Virus record (IMG/VR): IMGVR_UViG_3300042937_000526
Span: 1-44,232 of that record
DNA: 44,232 bases
From: a virus
Reading direction: 5' to 3' (one strand)
The notes under the pieces were generated by a model. It was given only the letters and a program-made list of their open reading frames with translations, made no database searches and was not told the DNA's origin. Position numbers and translations under genes: made by a program. Below, one piece after another: positions 29,026 to 37,221 of the stretch; position 1 is the first letter of the stretch, and each line of letters starts with the position of its first letter.

Positions 29026-29149
29026 GCCTGTGCGCCTTGCTGAGAGCGTTAAAGCGAAAGTTTGGGTGGTTGACGCGAACGGCAAAAACGTGCGTAGTAA
29101 TAACCGCATCACCATCCATGAAGGCTGGTATGCACTTCCAAAAGAATGA
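28919..29149 (+). CDS. Outer-membrane lipoprotein, o-spanin-like
   Basis: 76 residues, GTG start at 28919 within the previous gene. A signal peptide (NNLILSAVFLIVCASMSVSC) ends in a lipobox-like SVSC, with Cys about residue 25 as lipidation site. The mature part is beta-rich (VIYVPHGEPVRLAESVKAKV, WVVDANGKNV, GWYALPKE), a pattern seen in several phage lipoproteins of lysis regions. It overlaps the previous gene by 107 bases. Probable role: outer-membrane disruption; a general virion-linked lipoprotein is the alternative. Confidence 0.62.
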   Translation: MKTPRNNLILSAVFLIVCASMSVSCASRVIYVPHGEPVRLAESVKAKVWVVDANGKNVRSNNRITIHEGWYALPKE

Positions 29150-29292
29150 GCAATAACGCGCCGTATAAAGGTTCTCCCGCCGTCGGTGGCAGTGGCAGCG
29201 GACCTTACAAGCAGTCGCCGCCTCCTAAGCCGCCTGTTCGACCTCAGCCTAGGCCGGTTCCGAGCGGAAGCGGTCCTTATCGAGGCAAGTAA
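29146..29292 (+). CDS. Pro/Gly-rich 48-aa protein
   Basis: From ATG 29146, overlapping the lipoprotein stop. Low complexity with a repeated GSGPY unit at both ends (GSGSGPYKQ and GSGPYRGK) around a proline stretch (SPPPKPPVRPQPRPVP). Last gene before the two-way terminator. Function unknown. Confidence 0.5.
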   Translation: MSNNAPYKGSPAVGGSGSGPYKQSPPPKPPVRPQPRPVPSGSGPYRGK

Positions 29293-29303
29293 TTGAAACA
29301 AAA

Positions 29304-29340
29304 ATCCCCCGGTGGCTAAGAAACCATCGGGGGATAATTG
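29304..29340. terminator. Bidirectional intrinsic terminator between convergent operons
   Basis: CCCCCGGTGG (29306-29315) pairs with CCATCGGGGG (29324-29333) with one G-T pair and an 8-base loop. Flanked by A-rich sequence on the left and T-rich on the right, so it can act both ways. Confidence 0.8.
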
Positions 29341-29343
29341 TTT

Positions 29344-30504
29344 TCAGCGTCCCAACGACTTCAAGACACTCGCAACGAAGTCCTCGCTCTTGGCAGCGTT
29401 CACATTCGCCGACTTGAAGCCGGGATTCGTCGCCTTCGAGCTAACTCCCGGCTCGCTGCCACGATACTTCGCTAGTTCGGCTTGCAAGCGTTTGTTTACC
29501 TCAACCTGAGAATAGAGAAGCTCACGGTATTTCGGAGCGGCAGCGGCCCAAAGAGCGGCCTTGGCGAGGTCTTCTTCGCTGTTCTCACCATTGAATATCT
29601 GCTTGGCGAGGCTCAGACGCTGGTTCAATTCACCGTTCCATTCCTCGTCGCCCTCACGCGGTTCGAAGATTTCAAGTGCGCGAGCGTTCTCGCTCACCTT
29701 CGCCCAGGTCTTACTGGCCGACTCCAATGCAGCCTTAGTACCTTCTTCGTTGTCCTTCTGGTATTTCGAGATGACCGCATCGTAATCAGCTTTCGCCTCA
29801 GACATCTCCGCAGTCTTTTCGCCGTTAATCTCGTCGTACTTGACGATCAACGCACCGAGCTTCGCCTTCTTGGCCGGTGAAAGACCTTCAACGATGTCGT
29901 CGATCTGCGAGTTCCGGTAGTCGCTCTCAGGCGACTTGAGTAGGCCAACAAGCCGTTCTCCATCGGTGCCGACAAGACCCTTCACCGATTCGAAGACGCC
30001 ATTGATCTTGCCCTCGTACTTCTTAACAAACTCAGGGTGACGCTCGATGTCGAGCAATCGGACACGCTCAGAAAGCGCATCACGCTCTTCCTGCAAGGTC
30101 TTGAGCTGAGCTTCGAAGTTCGGATTGGCAGTCTTGCCAGCCTTCAGCTCCTCTAATTGCTTCGCGAGCTGCGCCTTCTCCTCCTTGATCTTACGGAAAG
30201 CATCAGCGGCCTTCGTAGACTTGATCGACTCAGGAATGTCCGAATCAGCGGCTGCTGAATCCTTGGCGACTGCATCACCTTTCTTCGCGCCAAACAACCG
30301 CTCGATGTCCATCTCGGACTTGCTGGTAGGCTTGGTCGTTTCTGCGGCGGCTGGCGTTGCGGCTTTCTTAGGCTCCTCGGTAACAGGAGTCGATACGCCC
30401 TCATCGGCTTCGGCTCCCATGCGATTGAATGCCTCAAGAATCGAGTTGCCAAAGTCAGGCTGCGACGCCGGATTGGTCAGCGGAGAGTTCAGTGGTACGT
30501 CCAT
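29344..30504 (-). CDS. Capsid scaffolding protein (candidate)
   Basis: 386 residues, highly charged and helical. N-terminal Ala/Pro/Thr-rich part (about 40-70), long coiled coil (FRKIKEEKAQLAKQLEELKA and FEAQLKTLQEERDALSERVR, about 100-150), more helix (AKADYDAVISKYQKDNEEGT) and a basic end (EDFVASVLKSLGR). This is the usual composition of podovirus head-assembly scaffolds, which have a C-terminal capsid-binding hook. It sits downstream of the portal, as expected, but the capsid gene is on the other strand across the terminator. Confidence 0.72.
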   Translation of the reverse strand: MDVPLNSPLTNPASQPDFGNSILEAFNRMGAEADEGVSTPVTEEPKKAATPAAAETTKPTSKSEMDIERLFGAKKGDAVAKDSAAADSDIPESIKSTKAADAFRKIKEEKAQLAKQLEELKAGKTANPNFEAQLKTLQEERDALSERVRLLDIERHPEFVKKYEGKINGVFESVKGLVGTDGERLVGLLKSPESDYRNSQIDDIVEGLSPAKKAKLGALIVKYDEINGEKTAEMSEAKADYDAVISKYQKDNEEGTKAALESASKTWAKVSENARALEIFEPREGDEEWNGELNQRLSLAKQIFNGENSEEDLAKAALWAAAAPKYRELLYSQVEVNKRLQAELAKYRGSEPGVSSKATNPGFKSANVNAAKSEDFVASVLKSLGR

Positions 30505-30510
30505 AATTTG

Positions 30511-30786
30511 TTAGTATTGCTTATCAAAGGTTGCTTCAGGTTCCTTAGTAGTGTCATTCACCGACAATTTTCGAAGGTTTTCAAGACAATGCGCGTAGCC
30601 AGCGGTTACACCGGCAGCAAAAATAATGTCCGATTCCTTGCTCACGTTAGACGGCATCGGGATAGGCATCGACTCTGCAACGATACGAATTGCCATGCGT
30701 AGAATTGGAGTTCTGAGGATCTTGCCTAGCTCAGCATGCTGATCGGAATCTATCCAATCTTGGATGTTTACCTCAGGCAGCTCCAT
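30511..30786 (-). CDS. Small conserved head-region protein, 91 aa
   Basis: I chose ATG 30786 (MELPEVNIQDWIDSDQHAEL), which overlaps the preceding stop by 14 bases; the frame extends to 30843. It has KILRTPILRMAIRIVAES and SDIIFAAGVTAGYAHCLENL, a pattern I recognise as a small protein regularly found near scaffold or portal genes in podoviruses. Function unknown, position suggests a head-assembly accessory. Confidence 0.6.
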   Translation of the reverse strand: MELPEVNIQDWIDSDQHAELGKILRTPILRMAIRIVAESMPIPMPSNVSKESDIIFAAGVTAGYAHCLENLRKLSVNDTTKEPEATFDKQY

Positions 30787-32128
30787 CAGGTTCTTCACTG
30801 TCTCCTTGCGGTTCTTCGTCGAGCCTCTTAGCCAGTTGATCATATCGTGTTGTTAGATGTCGTTTGAGTTTATGCCTCTGCGGAATTGGGTCGAGAATGT
30901 CGTCTAGCTTCATCGGCTTCTCCTTGTTGACGACATCGCGCTTGGGACGAATCACCTTCGTCACCTCCAGCATGTCGGCCAATGGCAGCTTGATGTAGCC
31001 GCAATCAACGTCGTTGATGCCGTACGAGACGACGAAATGATTCTTTGCGCTGTCGTAGAACGCTCCGCACGGGAACACGACCGCAGGTAATCCCGGCCAC
31101 CAATCCTGCTGATTCGTGCCGGTGAGAAGCGGCAACGTCGTCATCCGTGCAATGCGAAACGGTGCCTTAGCCTCGAAGGCGTACGCTCCCATGTAGTAAC
31201 GACGCTTCTTGTTGATCCACGGCAATGAGCTGTGGAAGAAGGTCCAGTACAAGCCATCGACCAGAATCGGATTCGAGCCGCCGCGCACCTCGCCAAACTT
31301 CCAGAGCGGATTGAACTCGTCGGTGACGTACTCCGCTTCCTTCTCAAGACGCCCATTAAGGCGTACTACGACATGAGGATTGGCCGAATACACCATGTGT
31401 GGCGCGTTATCGTGCGTGAAGTAGAGCCAGTTCTTTTCATGGCCGTCGTTCACCATCGCCTGGGCGTAGTTGTTTCCGTAGATCGGATCGAATCGAGCGA
31501 CGTTCAGGAACTGCTTGTCCAAGACAAACATCGCCTGATGCGCGTAGCTCTTGAATGGAACAAATGTGCAGCAGCTTAGGCCGTACTTGTCGCCGAACTT
31601 GACGATGCGCGGATCTTCGAACTGCTCGTTTGGAAAATGCGAGGTAAGGTTGAGCAACGCCTTCTTGATTGCTCCAAGATCCTTGGTCAGCTCGAAGATA
31701 ACGATGTCGTTCTTCTCAAGGTAAACGTCCTCGTCCTTCTCGCGCTTGTTACGGCAGCGTCGGGTAAAGAGCAGGACCTGACCGTTTGGTTCCTGAATGA
31801 TTGCAGGGTTGAAGTAGTACGTTCCAACCTCCTCAGGAAGCGTGATTTTACCAACCTCCCAGTCGCATTGTTCGGCCAGCTTGGGTACGTCATTTTTTGC
31901 GTAGCTCATTAGAAACTCTGCTGCGAATTTGATTTCGTCGTATTCGGAAAGCCAATGATCGCGTTCCTCGCGGACCTCGGTCAGATGCTCTTCATGTTCT
32001 TTAGCTCGAATCTCAAGCGTCTTCCGCAAATCCTCGATCTGCATGAGCAAATCGGCTTGACCATCACCACCATTTGCAAATCGCTTGAGAGCTTTAAGAG
32101 ACAGACTTCGGATGATGTCTTTCATCAT
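30773..32128 (-). CDS. GH130-like beta-propeller enzyme with N-terminal coiled coil
   Basis: 451 residues. Residues 20-75 are a coiled coil (LLMQIEDLRKTLEIRAKEHE). The rest matches the five-bladed propeller of the GH130/GH43/GH32 superfamily: FNPAIIQEPNGQVLLFTRRC, FEDPRIVKFGDKYGL, NPHVVVRLNGRLEKEA, GGSNPILVDGLYWTFFHSSL, GAYAFEAKAPFRIARM and AVVFPCGAFYDSAKNHFVVS then YGINDVDCGYIKLPL. The end-to-end pattern is closest to GH130 mannoside phosphorylases/hydrolases. A phage-encoded member inside a head module is unusual. Substrate cannot be told from sequence; a binding-only role is possible. Confidence 0.72.
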   Translation of the reverse strand: MMKDIIRSLSLKALKRFANGGDGQADLLMQIEDLRKTLEIRAKEHEEHLTEVREERDHWLSEYDEIKFAAEFLMSYAKNDVPKLAEQCDWEVGKITLPEEVGTYYFNPAIIQEPNGQVLLFTRRCRNKREKDEDVYLEKNDIVIFELTKDLGAIKKALLNLTSHFPNEQFEDPRIVKFGDKYGLSCCTFVPFKSYAHQAMFVLDKQFLNVARFDPIYGNNYAQAMVNDGHEKNWLYFTHDNAPHMVYSANPHVVVRLNGRLEKEAEYVTDEFNPLWKFGEVRGGSNPILVDGLYWTFFHSSLPWINKKRRYYMGAYAFEAKAPFRIARMTTLPLLTGTNQQDWWPGLPAVVFPCGAFYDSAKNHFVVSYGINDVDCGYIKLPLADMLEVTKVIRPKRDVVNKEKPMKLDDILDPIPQRHKLKRHLTTRYDQLAKRLDEEPQGDSEEPDGAA

Positions 32129-32754
32129 GGATGCAATTTTGAGTTCTCTTGTGTCGCGAGCCTCGGAAGAACCCCGTAAAAGTTCATCCTAGGCATCGAA
32201 TCCACCAGCATCTGGATGTCGATTGGACACCAAACCTTCTGGTTCGTTTCGAGGAGTTTGCAGACACCTTCGTAATTTACAAGGTAGCAGTGGGTACACA
32301 TGCCTTGGGTCAGCTTGTAAATGTTCTGCCCAACATAGCGGTGCAACTTCACATCGTCTGTGCAACAGCTTCCAATGTACAAGACATGCCAATCTTCAGG
32401 AAGAACTGCCAAGTTTTTTGACAATGCAGTCTTCCAATCGGGGCATGTAAACTCAACGTCATCCTCGACGATCAGGAATGTACGATGATCAGTCACTTTC
32501 GACTCAACCATCCACTTGATGGCCGACCAGACGGAGAAGTGGCTGAGTCCGGCGACGATTGTTTTGACCTTCGCCTTCTCTTTTTCACGCGAATGGTAGT
32601 AGTCGGTCGAGATTCCGCAGTTGTCAGACCTGAATCCATACATCGGAACCGCATCGATTCCGAATGTCTTCATGTAGCGGATGCAGCGTCGCTCCTTCTC
32701 GCTCCCAGGCTTCGAGACGATGAAGCACGGCGTCTTTTCGAGCTGTAGTTTCAT
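32125..32754 (-). CDS. GT25-type glycosyltransferase
   Basis: 209 residues from ATG 32754, which overlaps the previous stop; the longer frame is rejected. Features of LPS-type GT25 enzymes: an N-terminal KTPCFIVSKPGSEKERRCIR, a central AGLSHFSVWSAIKWMVES and the acidic FLIVEDDVEFTC with EDD at 97-99 for metal and nucleotide sugar. The end has YVGQNIYKLTQGMCTHCYLV, another family trait. It should transfer a hexose to a glycan or protein acceptor; the acceptor is unknown. Confidence 0.75.
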   Translation of the reverse strand: MKLQLEKTPCFIVSKPGSEKERRCIRYMKTFGIDAVPMYGFRSDNCGISTDYYHSREKEKAKVKTIVAGLSHFSVWSAIKWMVESKVTDHRTFLIVEDDVEFTCPDWKTALSKNLAVLPEDWHVLYIGSCCTDDVKLHRYVGQNIYKLTQGMCTHCYLVNYEGVCKLLETNQKVWCPIDIQMLVDSMPRMNFYGVLPRLATQENSKLHP

Positions 32755-33341
32755 CGGTTCGGAAGGATGTAGATGATGCCACGACGCGCACCAACGCATC
32801 GACTTGGATGATTGTAGTAGTAGCTGTACCCGTAGTTCTGAGTCAGCGTCTTGGCGCGGTAAATCGCGTCCAGCTTCTCCTTGACGTAGCCAAGACAAAT
32901 ATCGTGGCCATTGTAACTGTCGTATCCAAGCTGTCCGGTCGGTTCCTTGAAGTCGTGGATGGCGATAACCGGATGCAGATCGTATTGATTGATTGCCTCA
33001 AGCTCTTCAAGCAGCGGCAAGTAGTCGTTCCAGTGGGCGTCGAGAAAGAAGATTGTGTCGTGTCCAATTCCGTGATGCGGAATGAACCAGTTCATGCAGG
33101 CATCGCTACTGCCCTCGAACATCTCAACGTGGACACTTTCGAGCTTGAACCTCTCCTTCGCTTTCTCGACACGATCATGGTCCAACTCGCATGAAACAAC
33201 CTTGAGGAAGTTTTTTGCCAGCCAAACGGTGGTGTCAGCTTCGTGAGTGCCGGTTTCGACAGCAGTTGTCAGCCCGAAGCGTTCTTTGAGGTAAAGAAAC
33301 TCCTGCTCGATAAACGTATCTCCATTGAAAGGTGAACCCAT
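32751..33341 (-). CDS. SAM-dependent methyltransferase-like protein
   Basis: 196 residues. Rossmann-type methyltransferase traits: LTTAVETGTHEADTTVWLAK (motif I, ETGTHE at 29-34), VVSCELDHDRVEKAKERF (post I), DTIFFLDAHWNDYLPLLEEL (motif post-II) and HPVIAIHDFKEPT. It resembles sugar or surface-polymer methyltransferases of the FkbM-like group more than DNA methylases; no NPPY-type motif is seen. Likely to modify a glycan made by the neighbouring transferases. Confidence 0.68.
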   Translation of the reverse strand: MGSPFNGDTFIEQEFLYLKERFGLTTAVETGTHEADTTVWLAKNFLKVVSCELDHDRVEKAKERFKLESVHVEMFEGSSDACMNWFIPHHGIGHDTIFFLDAHWNDYLPLLEELEAINQYDLHPVIAIHDFKEPTGQLGYDSYNGHDICLGYVKEKLDAIYRAKTLTQNYGYSYYYNHPSRCVGARRGIIYILPNR

Positions 33342-33367
33342 AATTTTAGTCGCTCTAATTGCAAAGA

Positions 33368-33985
33368 TTACTTCAACTTACGATAAATGGCAAAAACGCT
33401 CTCATTCAGTTCAAATCGAGCAATGAATTCGCAGCGTTTCAAGACGAACTTGAGAGCTGTCTGAGTAGACTCCCAGTTCACATCGTCCATGATCAGATAA
33501 CCACCAACCTTGAGCTTCGGAAGCCAGTTGACGACATCGCTCGTAGAAGGCCATTCGGCGTGATTGGCGTCGATGTGGACCATGTCCATGTCCGGCAGAA
33601 ACCGTGACGCATCCCATGAGGACATGCGGCAATACTGGATATGACGAACAACACCAGCTCGAACACTGTGGCCTACGAAAGATTCGTAATGCTTGCCCAG
33701 ATCAAGCGTTGACCACCATTCTTGGTTCGCAACCGCTTCATCGTCGATGCAGTCCTCTTTCTTCCAAGAATCAATAGCGTAAACGGTTCCGCTTCCGTTC
33801 AGCTTGCAAGCTTGGGCGAGAGCAATCGTTGACTTCCCCTCAAATACTCCAATTTCAGCGATGCGCTGAGGTTTTGTTTCGAGAACAAGTTTGGCGATTT
33901 CCAAACCTTTTTTCGGATCGCACCAACCGCCCATCTTCGGGAAGTTGTCGGCGATGAATTGAACAATGTTTTCTTCGCTCGTCAT
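33368..33985 (-). CDS. Class I SAM-dependent methyltransferase (Methyltransf_24-like)
   Basis: 205 residues. Motif I is RIAEIGVFEGKSTIALAQAC (41-60), then GTVYAIDSWKKED, DMDMVHIDANHAEWPSTSDV and LKVGGYLIMDDVNW. The 'E-x-G-x-x-x-G-x-S-T ... IDA-x-H ... GG-x-x-x-x-DD' order fits the Methyltransf_24 class often found in O-antigen and polysaccharide clusters. It sits 5 bases downstream of the GT-A gene, so both are probably in one transcript. Confidence 0.75.
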   Translation of the reverse strand: MTSEENIVQFIADNFPKMGGWCDPKKGLEIAKLVLETKPQRIAEIGVFEGKSTIALAQACKLNGSGTVYAIDSWKKEDCIDDEAVANQEWWSTLDLGKHYESFVGHSVRAGVVRHIQYCRMSSWDASRFLPDMDMVHIDANHAEWPSTSDVVNWLPKLKVGGYLIMDDVNWESTQTALKFVLKRCEFIARFELNESVFAIYRKLK

Positions 33986-33990
33986 AATTT

Positions 33991-34971
33991 TTAGATTTGA
34001 TTCAAATTCTCTCCGTCAAAATCAAAGTAATCACAATCTCCAACTGGTTTGAATTCCCCGGTTTTCCTGTAGAGTTCCCGTTCGCTAACTAAATTAAAAT
34101 TTGTGTCAATCGTTCTAAATTTTCTATCTGTGTATAAATGCTTTTGCTCAATCGCCTCCATTGTTTTACACATAAATTCGCTAACTTCTTCATGCCGCTT
34201 GTAATCTGACTTCCAAACCCGTTTCGCATAGAATTCATCAACAGGGTTTTCCGCGCACCAGTGCATCGCTTCATCTTCTATTACGAGGCAGTTCTTGTTG
34301 TAGAAAATACGACCTCTGTAACCAGCGTTTTCAAGTCGAACGCCAAGATTGCAGTCCTCACAGCCTCTGCGAGCTAGAAACTCATCGTAACCGTTGATCT
34401 TTTCCAAGAACTCTACCGGGAAACTCACGTTTTGACCAAAAACCCATCCACCCCCAATCGATATGTTTTCATCGCCAGGCTGAGCGGTCATTCTGGCGTC
34501 CATATTCTTAGCCTTGTAGCTCGTAATCTTGTTGTTCTCGATGACGATTTCCGAAACCTTGTCGTACGCACCGCAGAACACGAATTTTTCTGATGCGGCT
34601 TTCCGATGGAAATTTATCCACCCACTTGTCAGTGCGCTGAGGTCGTCAACGAAAACAACGTGGTCGTTTTTGGCGACTAAAATCCCAGTGTTTCTGGTCG
34701 AAGAAACATCGAAGAAGTTTGTCTTCGTCTTGCGGTGCTTTCCTCTCCAGATCGATGGCTTTGGCGGAATGTGAAGGTACTCGAATCTTCCGCCGACAAT
34801 CTTTTCGAGCTTTTCCTTTCGGCCCTCCTCGTAGTGCAGGAACGAGTCGATAAAAACAATCTGATCGGTGACAACACCTGATTCGTACTGGGAAATCAGG
34901 GTTTCAACGAACCACTGAAACATCGGCTGGCGTCTGCACGTTACATAGTTGATCGATAATTTGTTCTCCAT
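33991..34971 (-). CDS. GT-A glycosyltransferase (GT2 / Glyco_transf_7C-like)
   Basis: 326 residues. The N-terminal strand (LSINYVTCRRQPMFQWFVET) is GT2-like. The metal-binding acidic motif is VVFVDD (105-110). A galactosyltransferase-type second half has FLEKINGYDEFLARRGCEDC followed by NLGVRLENAGYRG, i.e. the 'G-Y-D-E ... E-D ... L-x-x-R-x-x-x-x-G' pattern. The last ~60 residues are extra. The gene is more AT-rich than portal and terminase next to it, which suggests acquisition from elsewhere. Confidence 0.76.
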   Translation of the reverse strand: MENKLSINYVTCRRQPMFQWFVETLISQYESGVVTDQIVFIDSFLHYEEGRKEKLEKIVGGRFEYLHIPPKPSIWRGKHRKTKTNFFDVSSTRNTGILVAKNDHVVFVDDLSALTSGWINFHRKAASEKFVFCGAYDKVSEIVIENNKITSYKAKNMDARMTAQPGDENISIGGGWVFGQNVSFPVEFLEKINGYDEFLARRGCEDCNLGVRLENAGYRGRIFYNKNCLVIEDEAMHWCAENPVDEFYAKRVWKSDYKRHEEVSEFMCKTMEAIEQKHLYTDRKFRTIDTNFNLVSERELYRKTGEFKPVGDCDYFDFDGENLNQI

Positions 34972-34974
34972 TTT

Positions 34975-37221
34975 TCATCCCTGACGCGCCAAGTTAGACT
35001 CGGCAGTTGCATTCGCTCGCTGGATATCAGCGGTTGTCTTCGCGTTCCGGCGAGCTAAATCTGCCATCGCCTTCTCGTTCTGACGCTGAATGTTGGCCAT
35101 AACCTCGGCGTTCTGGCGAGCGATTTTTGCTTGAACCTCGGCATTCATCATCGCCGTCTTCGGATCGACGCCCTGCTGAATCGCCTGAGCCTGCTGCATT
35201 TGCGCCTGAGCTTCCTGTTGCTGCTGCAACAGCTCACCAAGCTGCTGAACGGTCTGAACAACCATCTGGAGCTGCTGCGCGTACGCCTCGACCTGAGGAC
35301 GACGAGTAGGATCGGTGGAGAGGCGAGCCAAATGATCCTGAACGTGCTGGCCGATGCCTTGCAAGAAGAGCATAATCTCCTGCGGATTTCCGCCCTGCTG
35401 GATCGATGCAGCCGCCTCGTTCGCCGCCGCAAGATGCGTGTCGATGTGAACGATTTGATTCTGCGTATCCGTGACGATTGCCATGTTGCCCTGGCGCAAG
35501 GACGAATGCTCCAGAACAGCCAGAGCGGTCTGATCCTGAACTCGCGAAGACTGGATCTGAGTCGGCAGATAACGATCCACCATTTGTTGGCCAACCTGAG
35601 CGGCGATGTAGTCGCGCAAGAGGCTGACTTTGCCGCCCTCGGGGAGAGAACCGAGAAGTCCGAGCAGAGAGCCAAGGAGCTTCTGCTTCGCGAACTGAGA
35701 ACCTTGGCCGACCGTGCGAGTCGCTTCAACGAAGTCGATGTCCAGCATGGCTTGAACCGGAACGCCTCGTTCGGCGCAACGACGCTGGAACTCAATCGCG
35801 TCCTTATCCGACTTGGTAATCGGGTTCAGGTTAGGATTGGAGGCTCGGTTGTACCGCTCTTCGAAGAAGGAATCGAGCTGGTTGTAATACCGGCTGAGCT
35901 GCGTCTTACCGATTGCTGACTGCTGCGCCGAAATGATTTCCATTTCGGTGGCAGTTCTTGGGTTTCCTGACTTGGCGAGCGATTGGCGATACTGAGAGAG
36001 ATTGCCTTGAAGAACATTCTCAAGGTCCGCGTTGACCGCCATAGGAGCGTCGAGAACGCCAGCAATGTTCTGTTGAATGACTTCGTAGTCTGGCGGGAGA
36101 ATGGCATACGGTCCTTGCTGAACGACGCTCGTCTTGCTGAGAGCGTTCGGGTTGAGAGGTCGGAAGAGAATCTGCGTACGAGCAAATGCGCTATCCACCA
36201 TCGAGCAACGGAGCCGGTTCTTCAGCTCCATCGCCTGAAGCATCTTGATGCCAAGACCCTTCACACCGTGATGCTCGCCGTCACCACGGTCGTAATACAT
36301 CGGGTGAATGATCTGCTCCCACCGCTTGAATCGGCGCAGCTTCCGGTACATGAAGCTCTCGCTGTCCCGCTCATCAATGATGGCATGGCTGATCTGCCCA
36401 TCGAACTCCTTGTAGAAGATGTGGGACATCAGCACGACCTCTGACCGTGCGGAGAAGGTAATGTCGTTCGAGCGAAGCTGGCGTTGGAAGAACTCCCAAT
36501 CGTACTGAACACCGGAACGGTACGGCTCAGGCATCGCAGCGCGAATACGCTGACGGACATAGTTCACATCCCAACCGGCAGCAGTCGCCGCTTGCTCGTC
36601 TTGGATCTTCTCGAACAGATCATCCACACCCATGCGAGTGCGAACGCAGGCCACCTTCCAATCACTGACATTCGACTTTGTGCCATCGGGGACAAGAAGA
36701 TCCGTCGCCATGATGGCCTTGCACCGCCAGTTGGAGCCGTCTTCGAAGATCAGCGGACCATCTCCAATGAGGACCATCTCACGCTGCGAGAGCTGCATGA
36801 TGTAGTCGAAGTCCTTGTCCATCTTCTGAAGACGGTCGAACTCCTCGGTAATGATCTTCGACCATTCCTCCCGCTTATCCATGTCATTGCCGTAAGCGGT
36901 ACGGACGTTGGCGTAGGTCGGAACCTCGGCGAACACATCGTAGAAGGCTGACATGGCCAACGTGAGGAACGCTTCCGATTCGCGGAAGTTGACGTTGGTA
37001 CGGAACGCTTGGTTATTGCGCCGAAGCTCTGCCGGATTGTACGGAGGATTGCCGTCAACAAGACCACGGAGCTTTGCGCGGGTGCTATTCCGCAGCTCGT
37101 CGGCCATGATGAGCTTTTGGAATATCTCGCGAGCCGATGCCGCGTCGGCAATACGAGTTTCGGGAGCTTTACCCTCCTCGTTTATGGTTTCGAGCGGCAG
37201 TTGGGCTAGGTTTCCGTACAT
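34975..37221 (-). CDS. Portal protein (head-tail connector)
   Basis: 748 residues. N-terminal helical part (AREIFQKLIMADELRNSTRA), then clip/wing regions with FAEVPTYANVRTAYGNDMDK and a long stretch with ERDSESFMYRKLRRFKRW. The central part (LFRPLNPNALSKTSVVQQGP, MAVNADLENVLQGNL) is typical of large podovirus connectors. About 590-748 is a Gln/Ala-rich coiled coil with repeated NAEVxAKIxRQN-like units, which would form the portal barrel. Length is usual for such phages. Its start lies inside the end of the Cys-rich gene (16 bases). Confidence 0.8.
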   Translation of the reverse strand: MYGNLAQLPLETINEEGKAPETRIADAASAREIFQKLIMADELRNSTRAKLRGLVDGNPPYNPAELRRNNQAFRTNVNFRESEAFLTLAMSAFYDVFAEVPTYANVRTAYGNDMDKREEWSKIITEEFDRLQKMDKDFDYIMQLSQREMVLIGDGPLIFEDGSNWRCKAIMATDLLVPDGTKSNVSDWKVACVRTRMGVDDLFEKIQDEQAATAAGWDVNYVRQRIRAAMPEPYRSGVQYDWEFFQRQLRSNDITFSARSEVVLMSHIFYKEFDGQISHAIIDERDSESFMYRKLRRFKRWEQIIHPMYYDRGDGEHHGVKGLGIKMLQAMELKNRLRCSMVDSAFARTQILFRPLNPNALSKTSVVQQGPYAILPPDYEVIQQNIAGVLDAPMAVNADLENVLQGNLSQYRQSLAKSGNPRTATEMEIISAQQSAIGKTQLSRYYNQLDSFFEERYNRASNPNLNPITKSDKDAIEFQRRCAERGVPVQAMLDIDFVEATRTVGQGSQFAKQKLLGSLLGLLGSLPEGGKVSLLRDYIAAQVGQQMVDRYLPTQIQSSRVQDQTALAVLEHSSLRQGNMAIVTDTQNQIVHIDTHLAAANEAAASIQQGGNPQEIMLFLQGIGQHVQDHLARLSTDPTRRPQVEAYAQQLQMVVQTVQQLGELLQQQQEAQAQMQQAQAIQQGVDPKTAMMNAEVQAKIARQNAEVMANIQRQNEKAMADLARRNAKTTADIQRANATAESNLARQG

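Noticed and set aside
35131-35919. 262-codon plus-strand frame opposite the portal gene
   Set aside because: Leu/Arg-rich, no motif and no upstream signal; produced by the repetitive Gln/Ala codons of the portal tail on the other strand.
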